Source: an uncultured Peptostreptococcaceae bacterium
Lineage (GTDB): Bacteria; Bacillota; Clostridia; Peptostreptococcales; Anaerovoracaceae
Reading direction: 5' to 3'
DNA length: 9,595 nt
Assembly: GCA_905236895.1 (NCBI GenBank)
Contig: CAJOQI010000148.1
Coordinates: 1-9,595, forward strand
Shown here: positions 1 through 5,788 of the stretch, piece after piece
Position numbering within the stretch: the stretch's first letter is position 1
How the letters are laid out: every line of letters starts with the position of its first letter
Notes under the pieces: model-generated
Seen by the model: the letters and a program-made list of their open reading frames with translations, nothing else
The model's database searches: none
What the model was told of the DNA's origin: nothing
Made by a program: the position numbers and the translations under genes

Positions 1-882
1 GCGGGCCAGAAGGATGGCGTAGCCGAATTCCTTTTCCACCTGGGCGGCGGTTTTGCCGATCCACATGCTGTCCATATCCACGCGAACGGTGTGGAGGGTT
101 ACGTCGTCGGCTATGGCGCTGTTGGCCATTTCGGTATAACGCTCAACAAAGCCGGCGGAAATAATACCTGTGGGAATCGCCACGGCGCCAACTCCGAGGA
201 AGGAAATAATGATGCCCATTATTCGACCCACCGTGGTAACCGGACTAATATCGCCGTAGCCAACGGTAAAGATTGTGCTCATGCTCCACCAAATTCCGGA
301 GAAGGCGTTGGTAAAGGCCTCGGGCTGTGCTTCGTGCTCCGCACTATACATGCAGAGGGAAGAAGCCAGCATCAGCACGATAACGATAAACACGCTGGAC
401 ATCAGCTGATTACGCTTGTCGTAAATAACCGAGGTAATAACATTAAATGAATCGAAATTGGAATTGATTCTAAAGAGATGCAGCATTCTTACAACTCTCA
501 GCATTCTGAATACAACAAAGCCCGTCAGGAAGAAGAAGGGGAGAATGGTCAGCAGTTCAACGATTCCGTCAAAGGACTTCATAAAACTCCAAACAGCCTT
601 CCCGCGGCTGTAATCCGGGAAAAGATATTCCGCTGTCCATATTCTCAATGCGTATTCAATGCAGAAGAAAACCAAGGTCACCGCTTCGACAGCTTCCATT
701 ATCTTGCTATAGGGCTCGAACTGCTCGAAGGTCTCCAAAATCATCATCAAAATATTCAGGACTATAACCAATGCGAGAATAATATCGAACCATCGGCTTG
801 GTGCGTCGCTGGTGTTTCCGATTTGAATAATCTCAAAAATCCTGTGCTTCCGAGTTTTAAGGTTTTCCTGTCCTACTGACAT
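1..882 (-). CDS. Voltage-gated-type K+ channel with C-terminal TrkA_C-like domain (partial, 3' end outside window)
   Basis: The reverse strand reads open from an ATG at 882-880 to base 1, giving 294 residues without a stop, so the C-terminus is missing. It is a tetrameric-type cation channel subunit of the cytoplasmic membrane. Six membrane segments are visible: S1 about 31-48, S2 61-82, S3 104-124, S4 124-138, S5 161-182 and S6 215-245. The selectivity filter TVGYGD is at residues 206-211, preceded by a pore helix with WWSMST. S4 carries Arg126, Arg129, Arg132 and Arg138 at three-residue spacing. S2 has Phe73/Glu76 and S3 has Asp105, the usual charge-transfer residues of voltage sensors. From about residue 262 the sequence resembles the start of a TrkA_C/RCK_C ligand-binding domain (pattern S.WIGKTAAQVE). 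AAGGAG at 893-888 lies 5 nt before the ATG and supports this start. K+ selectivity is near certain from the filter. Voltage gating and ligand control are inferred. Confidence 0.93.
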   Translation of the reverse strand, partial: MSVGQENLKTRKHRIFEIIQIGNTSDAPSRWFDIILALVIVLNILMMILETFEQFEPYSKIMEAVEAVTLVFFCIEYALRIWTAEYLFPDYSRGKAVWSFMKSFDGIVELLTILPFFFLTGFVVFRMLRVVRMLHLFRINSNFDSFNVITSVIYDKRNQLMSSVFIVIVLMLASSLCMYSAEHEAQPEAFTNAFSGIWWSMSTIFTVGYGDISPVTTVGRIMGIIISFLGVGAVAIPTGIISAGFVERYTEMANSAIADDVTLHTVRVDMDSMWIGKTAAQVEKEFGYAILLAR

Positions 883-885
883 ATT

Positions 886-893
886 ATCTCCTT
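886..893 (-). promoter_or_regulatory. Ribosome binding site of the K+ channel gene
   Basis: On the minus strand AAGGAGAT stands 5 nt (counted from AAGGAG) before the ATG at 882-880. It fixes the start of the channel gene in a frame that has no other nearby ATG. Confidence 0.85.
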
Positions 894-934
894 GAATTTC
901 GCTGTTTTATATCTAACTCGTTCTTAAAATAGTA

Positions 935-962
935 CCCCAAATGGACTTTTTTGAATTTGGGG
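935..962. repeat. Inverted repeat CCCCAAAT / ATTTGGGG
   Basis: CCCCAAAT at 935-942 is the exact reverse complement of ATTTGGGG at 955-962, giving an 8 bp stem with a 12 nt loop. On the plus strand it is followed 5 nt later by six T (968-973), which looks terminator-like. No plus-strand gene lies upstream, so a terminator role is not supported by context. A two-site operator or a small mobile repeat is equally possible. Confidence 0.7.
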
Positions 963-996
963 CATGCTTTTTTGTGTGAAAAATGCATTTGGGGCA
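955..996 (+). repeat. Direct repeat of ATTTGGGGCA (two copies, 32 bp apart)
   Basis: The 10-mer ATTTGGGGCA occurs at 955-964 and exactly again at 987-996. The spacing of 32 bp is close to three helical turns, which would put both copies on one DNA face. Related sites lie in inverted orientation at 933-942 and, with one change, at 2208-2217. Confidence 0.7.
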
Positions 997-1007
997 CGTT
1001 TTTCACA
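975..1007. repeat. Inverted repeat TGTGAAAAA / TTTTTCACA
   Basis: TGTGAAAAA at 975-983 is the exact reverse complement of TTTTTCACA at 999-1007, a 9 bp stem around a 15 nt centre. That centre contains the second ATTTGGGGCA copy. The stem is A/T rich and no T-run follows on the minus strand, so it is not a standard terminator for the dehydrogenase gene. Confidence 0.65.
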
Positions 1008-1045
1008 AGGGAGGGGCTGATGGATAGTGACAAGAGGCTACAGGG

Positions 1046-1084
1046 GAGTCGCAAGTTACGAGCAAAGAGTCGCAAGTGACGAGC
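1046..1084. repeat. Imperfect 18 bp tandem repeat, period 21 bp
   Basis: GAGTCGCAAGTTACGAGC (1046-1063) and GAGTCGCAAGTGACGAGC (1067-1084) differ at a single base and are separated by three bases. It may be a remnant of a short intergenic repeat. No protein-coding role is apparent. Confidence 0.75.
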
Positions 1085-1091
1085 GAGTGGC

Positions 1092-1111
1092 CGCCAGCAT
1101 ACAAGTTGGCG
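1092..1111. repeat. Small hairpin downstream of the dehydrogenase gene
   Basis: CGCCA (1092-1096) pairs with TGGCG (1107-1111). The stem extends by a further pair past one weak position, and the loop is about 6 nt. It lies 27 bp beyond the dehydrogenase stop codon but has no T-run on the minus strand. It could at most be a weak, RNA-stabilising 3' hairpin. Confidence 0.4.
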
Positions 1112-1137
1112 TGCCCTGAGCTCCGCATCACCCGATC

Positions 1138-2115
1138 TTATTTCGCCTGATACCCAAGCTCCTTATCAACCAAATACTTAAGGGGTCTTCCCTCGCAATA
1201 ATTAATCAAATCCTCGCAGAAAATTCCAACATTTTTGTCTCGGGTTTCCTTAAGGGTTTCCTGGCCGGATATGTGAGGAGTGATTAAAAGATTCTTTGTA
1301 TCCCAGATTGGATTATCAGGTTCCAGAGGCTCTACTTCGAATACATCCAGGGCCGCTCCAGCAAACACATCATCATTTAGCGCTTCCATCAAAGCCTCTT
1401 GATCGATAGCGGTTCCGCGACCTACGTTAACCAGATAGGCATCCTGATTCATCAAAGCGAATCTCTCCCTGTTCATAACGCCTATTGTTTCCTTTGTTTC
1501 GGGAAGAGCCATTACAACCAGGTCTGTCTGAGGCAGGAAGTCGTTCAAACGATCCATGGTAGCAACCACGTCATAGGCGTCGCTTTCAACCTTGCCGCTC
1601 CTGTTGATTCCTATAATCATCTCCGGGCCGAAAGCCTTTGCTCTTTCCGCAAAGCGAGTTCCGATGTCCCCGGTTCCTATGACTAGAATTCTGCTTCCTG
1701 CCAAAGATCTTTGAGTAAGGCCGCCGGCCCACTGTTTCTTTGCGGTGGTTTTAACATATTCCGGCATTTGTCTCATCATCATAAGGCTTACCATTATTAT
1801 ATGCTCCGAAATGGTGAGGCCATAGGCTCCCGTGGCGCAGGTAAGCTGATAGTCCGGATTGGCAGCAAGACCGTCGATCAAAATATTGTTTACTCCCGCT
1901 GCGGCGCTGCAGAACCACTGAAGTTGAGGGGAGTGCTTGATGAGGGCAGGGCCCATGCCGTAGATGATCTCCGCATCTGCAATGGCTTCCATAGCGTCGT
2001 TGTTATTGGTGAAATAAGAAACGGTATAACCGTATCTCTCGGCTATCTCGTTAATCTTCTCTTTATTGTCCTCGTCCATGATGGCCTTCACAACTACAAT
2101 TTTCTTACTTCCCAT
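1138..2115 (-). CDS. D-isomer-specific 2-hydroxyacid dehydrogenase
   Basis: This 325-residue cytosolic oxidoreductase interconverts a 2-oxoacid and a D-2-hydroxyacid with a nicotinamide cofactor. The Rossmann nucleotide-binding motif GTGDIG is at residues 147-152. The catalytic triad is complete: Arg233 (in NVGRGT), Glu262 (in DVFEVEPL) and His281 (in ITPHISG), with the 29-residue Arg-to-Glu spacing of the family. Length is normal. At the end of the second Rossmann strand the sequence is INRSG (170-174) and lacks the acidic residue that selects NAD+, so NADP(H) is the likelier cofactor by inference. AGGAGG at 2130-2125 lies 9 nt before the ATG at 2115-2113. The gene is divergent from the MFS operon and lies upstream of the channel gene on the same strand. 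The substrate cannot be told: glyoxylate/hydroxypyruvate, branched-chain and aryl-pyruvate reductases share this fold. Confidence 0.93.
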   Translation of the reverse strand: MGSKKIVVVKAIMDEDNKEKINEIAERYGYTVSYFTNNNDAMEAIADAEIIYGMGPALIKHSPQLQWFCSAAAGVNNILIDGLAANPDYQLTCATGAYGLTISEHIIMVSLMMMRQMPEYVKTTAKKQWAGGLTQRSLAGSRILVIGTGDIGTRFAERAKAFGPEMIIGINRSGKVESDAYDVVATMDRLNDFLPQTDLVVMALPETKETIGVMNRERFALMNQDAYLVNVGRGTAIDQEALMEALNDDVFAGAALDVFEVEPLEPDNPIWDTKNLLITPHISGQETLKETRDKNVGIFCEDLINYCEGRPLKYLVDKELGYQAK

Positions 2116-2203
2116 AGGGATAGTCCTCCTTGACTTCTAAAGAATTCTTTATATATTACGGCCAAACCATTGGTGTTATCGCATTTCACATTATGACTCT
2201 TCG

Positions 2204-2232
2204 ATTGTACCCCAAAGACACATAGACAGCAA
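2204..2232 (-). promoter_or_regulatory. Candidate promoter of the dehydrogenase gene
   Basis: On the minus strand TTGCTG (2232-2227) and TACAAT (2209-2204) are separated by exactly 17 bp. The -10 box matches consensus at 5 of 6 bases and the -35 at 3 of 6. This would give a leader of about 80 nt. The spacer end and -10 box overlap the sequence TTTGGGGTAC, which recurs before the channel gene. An alternative closer -10 (TAATAT, 2158-2153) lacks a good -35. Confidence 0.4.
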
Positions 2233-2252
2233 GTCCGAGGGGTTGGTATAAT
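2223..2252 (+). promoter_or_regulatory. Promoter of the MFS-two-component operon, placing the start of transcription at the ATG
   Basis: TAGACA (2223-2228, 5 of 6 matches to TTGACA) is followed after 18 bp by a perfect TATAAT (2247-2252), with TGG directly before it forming an extended -10. The normal seven-base distance from the last T of the -10 predicts initiation at 2259, which is the A of the MFS start codon. The -35 box overlaps the divergent candidate -35 at 2227-2232 by two bases. Confidence 0.7.
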
Positions 2253-2258
2253 GTTTTC

Positions 2259-3539
2259 ATGAATCGAAAACTCAACCTACATTATGCTTCCATCCACGGA
2301 ACCTTCTGGATGATTTTTGGCGCGGCCAATAGTTTTGCCGCCATCTATCTCCTGTCCCGTGGCTATACCAATTCCCAGATAGGACTTATCCTGGCCCTGG
2401 GAAATGTTTTCGCCGTAATGGTCCAGCCCTTCATGGGAGACCTTGGGGACAGGAGCAAAAGACTGACGGTCTTTAACATAATGGAAGGAATGGGTATCCT
2501 GCTGGCGGTCCTAATGGCGCTGCTCTTCATCCAAAAAGAAAGCAGCCTTGCCTTGGCCATAACATATATGATGACGGTAGGATGGATAAGGATTTTGGAA
2601 CCCTTCTGCAATGCCTTAAACGGCAAGATGGAGGAGAGGGGAGCAATGATTAACTTCGGCGCCTGCAGAAGCGTTGGCTCTCTATGCTATGCACTGCTTA
2701 CGGCTCTCCTGGGTGTGCTGGTTGAAAAGCTTGGAACGGACGTGCTTCCAATAGCGGGAGAAATAGTTACGCTGTTATTCCTGCTGTCGGTGGTTCTGGT
2801 ATCAAAGACCTTCGCCGGCATGAAAGGCGACGGAAAGGACAGGACCGCAAGCCGGGGGAACGGCTACATGGAAGAGAGAACTACGGTAACCCCGGAGGAG
2901 GCTAATGGAAGGACCGCTGCCTCACACCAAAATAATGACATCAACCTAAAGGAGTTCATTAAGAGACATCCCATGTTCCTCTTTTTAAGCCTGGGCATAT
3001 TGGGTCTGTTCTACGGTAACAATACGGTGAACATATATATGGCCCAGATAACCGCGGCGGTGGGAGGAGACAGCAGCGATACGGGAAGGATTTTCTCCAT
3101 GCTGGCCTTTATGGAGATTCCTACAATGCTCCTTTTCAGCAGGATAAACAGAAGGTTTCCCTGCAGAAAACTCCTTAAGTTTTCTGCTGTCGCCTTTGTT
3201 TTCTGGATAGGTAGTTGCACCCTGGCCGGAACCGTGGCAACCCTAATGGCGGCACAGATTTTCCAGGCCTTCGGCTTTGCACTATTCCTGCCCGCTGTGG
3301 TAAAATTTATAGGCGATACCATGGAAAAGGGAGAGGCGATAAAGGGCCAGACAACCTTTACAGCGGTAGCCACCGCAGGAGGCATTTTCGCAAGCCTTTT
3401 GGGTGGAGTGATTCTGGATTTGGGCGGAGCCAAGATGCTCACCGCCTTTGGAACGATAATAACTATAGTCGGAGCCGTGACGGTGCTCCTCTATGTGGAT
3501 AAAGCGGAAAAGGAAGGATTGCGCTATGGCACAGAATAA
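2259..3539 (+). CDS. MFS transporter, first gene of a transporter / two-component operon
   Basis: This 426-residue membrane protein has about twelve hydrophobic segments in two sets of six, the normal size and layout of the Major Facilitator Superfamily. A motif-A variant, GDLGDRSKRL, lies at residues 60-69 in the loop after the second segment. A hydrophilic central loop covers about residues 184-232. The N-terminus (YASIHGTFWMIFGAANSF) resembles the LacY/nucleoside-symporter-like MFS branch, so residues before the internal Met18 are needed and the ATG at 2259 is the right start. No ribosome binding site lies within reach of it. GAGGGG at 2237-2242 is 16 nt away and upstream of the -10 box. 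The end overlaps the response regulator start by 14 bp. Substrate and direction are unknown. Linkage to a sensor kinase suggests drug or peptide efflux, or uptake of a sensed nutrient. Confidence 0.9.
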   Translation: MNRKLNLHYASIHGTFWMIFGAANSFAAIYLLSRGYTNSQIGLILALGNVFAVMVQPFMGDLGDRSKRLTVFNIMEGMGILLAVLMALLFIQKESSLALAITYMMTVGWIRILEPFCNALNGKMEERGAMINFGACRSVGSLCYALLTALLGVLVEKLGTDVLPIAGEIVTLLFLLSVVLVSKTFAGMKGDGKDRTASRGNGYMEERTTVTPEEANGRTAASHQNNDINLKEFIKRHPMFLFLSLGILGLFYGNNTVNIYMAQITAAVGGDSSDTGRIFSMLAFMEIPTMLLFSRINRRFPCRKLLKFSAVAFVFWIGSCTLAGTVATLMAAQIFQAFGFALFLPAVVKFIGDTMEKGEAIKGQTTFTAVATAGGIFASLLGGVILDLGGAKMLTAFGTIITIVGAVTVLLYVDKAEKEGLRYGTE

Positions 3540-4227
3540 GATTTTGATCGTAGACGACGAACCGGATATTAGAGAAGTGGTTTCCATTCTTCTGGGAAGC
3601 GAGGGCTATCAGGTCCTTCAGGCGGAGAATGGACAGGCTGCCGTGGAGATGGTCTATCAGGACCGCTCTATCGATCTGGTCATTATGGATATTATGATGC
3701 CGGGAGTCTCGGGAGTGGAGGCGGTGGAGCTTATTCGTAAGCAGTCCACGGTGCCCGTGCTTTTCCTTACGGCAAAGTCCCAAGAGCAGGATAAGGTGGA
3801 CGCCTACTCCCAAGGAGGGGACGACTATCTCGTTAAGCCCTTCTCCCAGACTGAGCTGATTATCAAGGTTAAGTCCCTCCTAAGAAGATATACGGAGTAT
3901 CAAAAACCCGCCAATCAGATTGGAGGCAACCCCTCCTTCGGCGACAATATCCAGCTGGACAGCAAGAGAAGATGCGCCATCAAAGAGGATAAGCAGATTC
4001 CTTTGACGGACAAAGAATACGCCATCATGAGATATTTTGTTGAGCACCGCGGAGAAATCGTGGGCAACAAAGAGCTTTACGAAGGCGTTTGGGATGACAA
4101 TTATCTTCCATCCGACGGCAATACCGTCATGGTTCATATTCTAAATCTCAGAAAGAAGCTTGAAGAGGATGCCAACCATCCGCAGATAATCAAGACCATC
4201 TGGGGAAAGGGATATAAGGTTGAATAA
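3526..4227 (+). CDS. OmpR/PhoB-family response regulator
   Basis: This 233-residue cytosolic DNA-binding regulator is phosphorylated by the downstream kinase. Its receiver domain (about 1-120) has the acidic pair Asp10/Asp11, the phospho-acceptor Asp55 (in VIMDIMMPG), Thr82 and Lys104 (in LVKPF), so all key residues are present. A winged-helix domain fills about 135-233 and ends with the characteristic WGKGYKVE. The likely start is the ATG at 3526, because the protein then begins directly with the first receiver strand and AGGAAGG (3511-3517) lies 8 nt upstream. An earlier in-frame ATG at 3493 would add eleven residues (MWIKRKRKDCA) that do not fit the fold. The start overlaps the MFS stop by 14 bp and the end overlaps the kinase start by 8 bp, indicating translational coupling. 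The closest named style is VanR-like. The regulated genes cannot be read directly, but autoregulation of this operon is likely. Confidence 0.94.
   Translation: MAQNKILIVDDEPDIREVVSILLGSEGYQVLQAENGQAAVEMVYQDRSIDLVIMDIMMPGVSGVEAVELIRKQSTVPVLFLTAKSQEQDKVDAYSQGGDDYLVKPFSQTELIIKVKSLLRRYTEYQKPANQIGGNPSFGDNIQLDSKRRCAIKEDKQIPLTDKEYAIMRYFVEHRGEIVGNKELYEGVWDDNYLPSDGNTVMVHILNLRKKLEEDANHPQIIKTIWGKGYKVE
4206..4222 (+). promoter_or_regulatory. Ribosome binding site and TTG start of the kinase gene inside the regulator's end
   Basis: AAAGG (4206-4210) lies 9 nt before TTG (4220-4222). No ATG occurs near the N-terminus, and a second TTG at 4247 has no purine-rich site before it. The 8 bp overlap with the regulator stop at 4225-4227 favours coupled translation. 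Confidence 0.65.
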
Positions 4228-5737
4228 TAAAAAGCATTTTATTTCTTTGAACTTCAAACTCTTTCTTGTTGTATTGGGAGCATTGATTGCAACGGCCGTT
4301 GCCTTCTTTCTTCTTAACGTGTTTCAGGATGCGGTGGCAGAGCGGGTATATCTTTCCGATACCGCAAGGGAGAGGCAGGTAAACGAAGCCTACGAAGAGC
4401 TGGCTAAAACCATCAAGCGCTATAGTGTCAAGAGCACGGACACGGAAAGGCTTCAAAACTGGATCAAGAAGCAGGACTATGTTCACCTGATGGTTTACGA
4501 CAATAAGTCCATCTCCTTCGAGGGAGGCTGGCTCTATAGCCCCACTGCTCCGGAGGGAACGGAAAGCGAAACCGAAGAGAAGAACGAAGTTGAATACGAC
4601 GAGAGCAGCCCCAGAATCACACCGGAAACCTTTAATGAAGATCTTAAGAACAGAATCATAGATTTTAACGACGGCCCATACTACGTATTTATCGACGTTT
4701 TCAGGGAGCAGCATTTCTATAGAATCATGTTCTTTGTAAAAGCGATAGTTTGTATGCTGACCTTAATAGGTATCGTGCTCATTTACAATGCCAGAGTGCT
4801 GGGCCGCGTAATCAGGCTGTCCCAAAGGGTGCAGACCGTAAGCGACGGAGATCTGGATGCGGTTATAGAAGCCACCTCCAACGACGAGGTTGGTCTTTTA
4901 GCGACAAACGTGGACAATATGAGAGACTCCATGTTGGAAAGGCTTAAGAACGAGCAGGAGGCCTTTGATGCAAATACCCAGCTGATCACGGCAATGTCCC
5001 ACGACATCAGGACGCCACTCACATCCCTTATTGGATATCTGGACATTATAAAAAGCGGAAAATACAATTCCCAGGAGGAGATGGATAAATACGTGGACAC
5101 CTGCAGGGACAAGGCCTTCCAGCTTAAGGATTTGTCGGACAAGCTCTTCCAATACTTCCTGGTTTTCGGCAGCAAAGAAGAGAAAGAACTGGAGGTTTTC
5201 GACGCCAGCATCCTCCTTCACCAGATTATCTCCGAGCACTCCGCGGAAATCATGAGCTATGGATTTACGGTGGATTTGGACTATAGGATCGAGGAAGATG
5301 TAGATATCAAAGCCGACGTATCCGGAATGCGTAGACTCTTCGACAATATCTTCTCCAATATAATGAAGTATGCGGACAAGAGTTCCCATGTAAGGGTTCA
5401 CGCCATAGAAGAAAACAATCAGATAATCGTAAGAGTTTTCAACGCTATTCTCGAAACCTCCCGAATGGTGGAAAGCAATAAGATAGGTCTTAAGACCTGC
5501 GAAAAGATTTGTAAGGACATGGGAGGGGACTTTAGTTATAGAGATGAGGGCCCGGTCTTCGTGGTAAGAATCATCCTCCCTGTCTATAAGGAGATAGAAG
5601 AGGGAGGCTCCGAAGAGGGAGATCCTCAAGAAGCTTCAAGTGTAGTTTCCTCTGACGGCGGGTATAAAACACCTATGTCGGAGAGAATCACCAGAGACTT
5701 AACGGATGAAATTGAAAGAGCGCAGTTGAGGGGTTAA
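4220..5737 (+). CDS. Membrane sensor histidine kinase (HAMP-type, VanS-like)
   Basis: This 505-residue kinase, starting at TTG, is the likely partner of the preceding regulator. Transmembrane helix 1 is at about 13-35, an extracellular sensor of about 130 residues at 36-167, and helix 2 at about 168-190. The sensor domain has an acidic Glu-rich stretch around 112-130. A HAMP linker follows (about 191-245), then the dimerisation helix with AMSHDIRTPLTSLIGYL and phospho-acceptor His261. The ATP-binding domain (about 330-457) keeps the N-box DNIFSN, with Asn376 and Asn380, and an IGLKTCEKI segment at 422-430. The usual G1 motif DxGxG is absent: FNAIL (407-411) stands there and the ATP lid is short. 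This resembles a clostridial VanS-like subtype and does not prove inactivity. A 48-residue polar, acidic tail follows the kinase core. The last codons form an intrinsic terminator. The sensed signal is unknown. Confidence 0.92.
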   Translation: MNNKKHFISLNFKLFLVVLGALIATAVAFFLLNVFQDAVAERVYLSDTARERQVNEAYEELAKTIKRYSVKSTDTERLQNWIKKQDYVHLMVYDNKSISFEGGWLYSPTAPEGTESETEEKNEVEYDESSPRITPETFNEDLKNRIIDFNDGPYYVFIDVFREQHFYRIMFFVKAIVCMLTLIGIVLIYNARVLGRVIRLSQRVQTVSDGDLDAVIEATSNDEVGLLATNVDNMRDSMLERLKNEQEAFDANTQLITAMSHDIRTPLTSLIGYLDIIKSGKYNSQEEMDKYVDTCRDKAFQLKDLSDKLFQYFLVFGSKEEKELEVFDASILLHQIISEHSAEIMSYGFTVDLDYRIEEDVDIKADVSGMRRLFDNIFSNIMKYADKSSHVRVHAIEENNQIIVRVFNAILETSRMVESNKIGLKTCEKICKDMGGDFSYRDEGPVFVVRIILPVYKEIEEGGSEEGDPQEASSVVSSDGGYKTPMSERITRDLTDEIERAQLRG

Positions 5738-5756
5738 ACCTTCAGCTGCTCTTTTT
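5715..5756 (+). terminator. Intrinsic terminator overlapping the kinase stop codon
   Basis: AAAGAG (5715-5720) pairs with CTCTTT (5749-5754). After a 2 nt bulge (5721-5722), CAGTTGAGGG (5723-5732) pairs with CCTTCAGCTG (5739-5748) with two G-T wobbles. That makes about 16 pairs around a 6 nt loop (5733-5738). Five T follow at 5752-5756, then more T-rich sequence. The kinase stop codon TAA (5735-5737) lies in the loop, so the ascending stem is protein-coding. It separates this operon from the ligase gene. Confidence 0.85.
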
Positions 5757-5788
5757 ACTTTAATGTAGCAAAGCACCGGGAAGTGGTG

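Larger units (their letters stand above)
883..1137. other. Intergenic region with repeat cluster between dehydrogenase and channel genes
   Basis: This 255 bp gap holds no convincing gene. Nearest the channel are its ribosome binding site and a possible minus-strand -10 box, TATAAA (911-906), with no good -35. Next comes a cluster of ATTTGGGG direct and inverted repeats (933-1007), then an 18 bp tandem repeat (1046-1084) and a small hairpin (1092-1111). No stem followed by a T-run on the minus strand was found after the dehydrogenase stop codon. Read-through into the channel gene is therefore possible. Confidence 0.6.

Noticed and set aside
478..879. Long plus-strand open frame opposite the channel gene
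   Set aside because: The product is polar and low in any recognisable motif, there is no ribosome binding site, and the minus strand of the same DNA encodes a clear K+ channel.
935..973. Possible plus-strand intrinsic terminator
   Set aside because: The stem and T-run look suitable, but no plus-strand gene lies upstream, and the same sequence belongs to a repeat family.
884..1075. 63-codon minus-strand frame directly upstream of the channel
   Set aside because: It starts at TTG without a ribosome binding site, runs through the repeat cluster and tandem repeats, and its composition follows those repeats. No known peptide pattern is visible.
1711..2133. Plus-strand open frame of 140 codons opposite the dehydrogenase
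   Set aside because: It is antisense to a gene with a full catalytic triad and cofactor motif, and has no start signal of its own.
2116..2258. Riboswitch in the divergent region
   Set aside because: The plus-strand leader is predicted to be absent, and the minus-strand leader of about 80 nt shows no conserved aptamer core that I recognise.
3493..3525. Earlier ATG for the response regulator
   Set aside because: It would add eleven residues rich in Lys and Arg before the conserved first receiver strand. The ATG at 3526 has a good purine-rich site at 8 nt.
4898..5629. 243-codon minus-strand frame opposite the kinase
   Set aside because: It is the longest antisense frame but lacks a ribosome binding site and any known motif. 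The plus strand shows ordered kinase motifs across the same bases.
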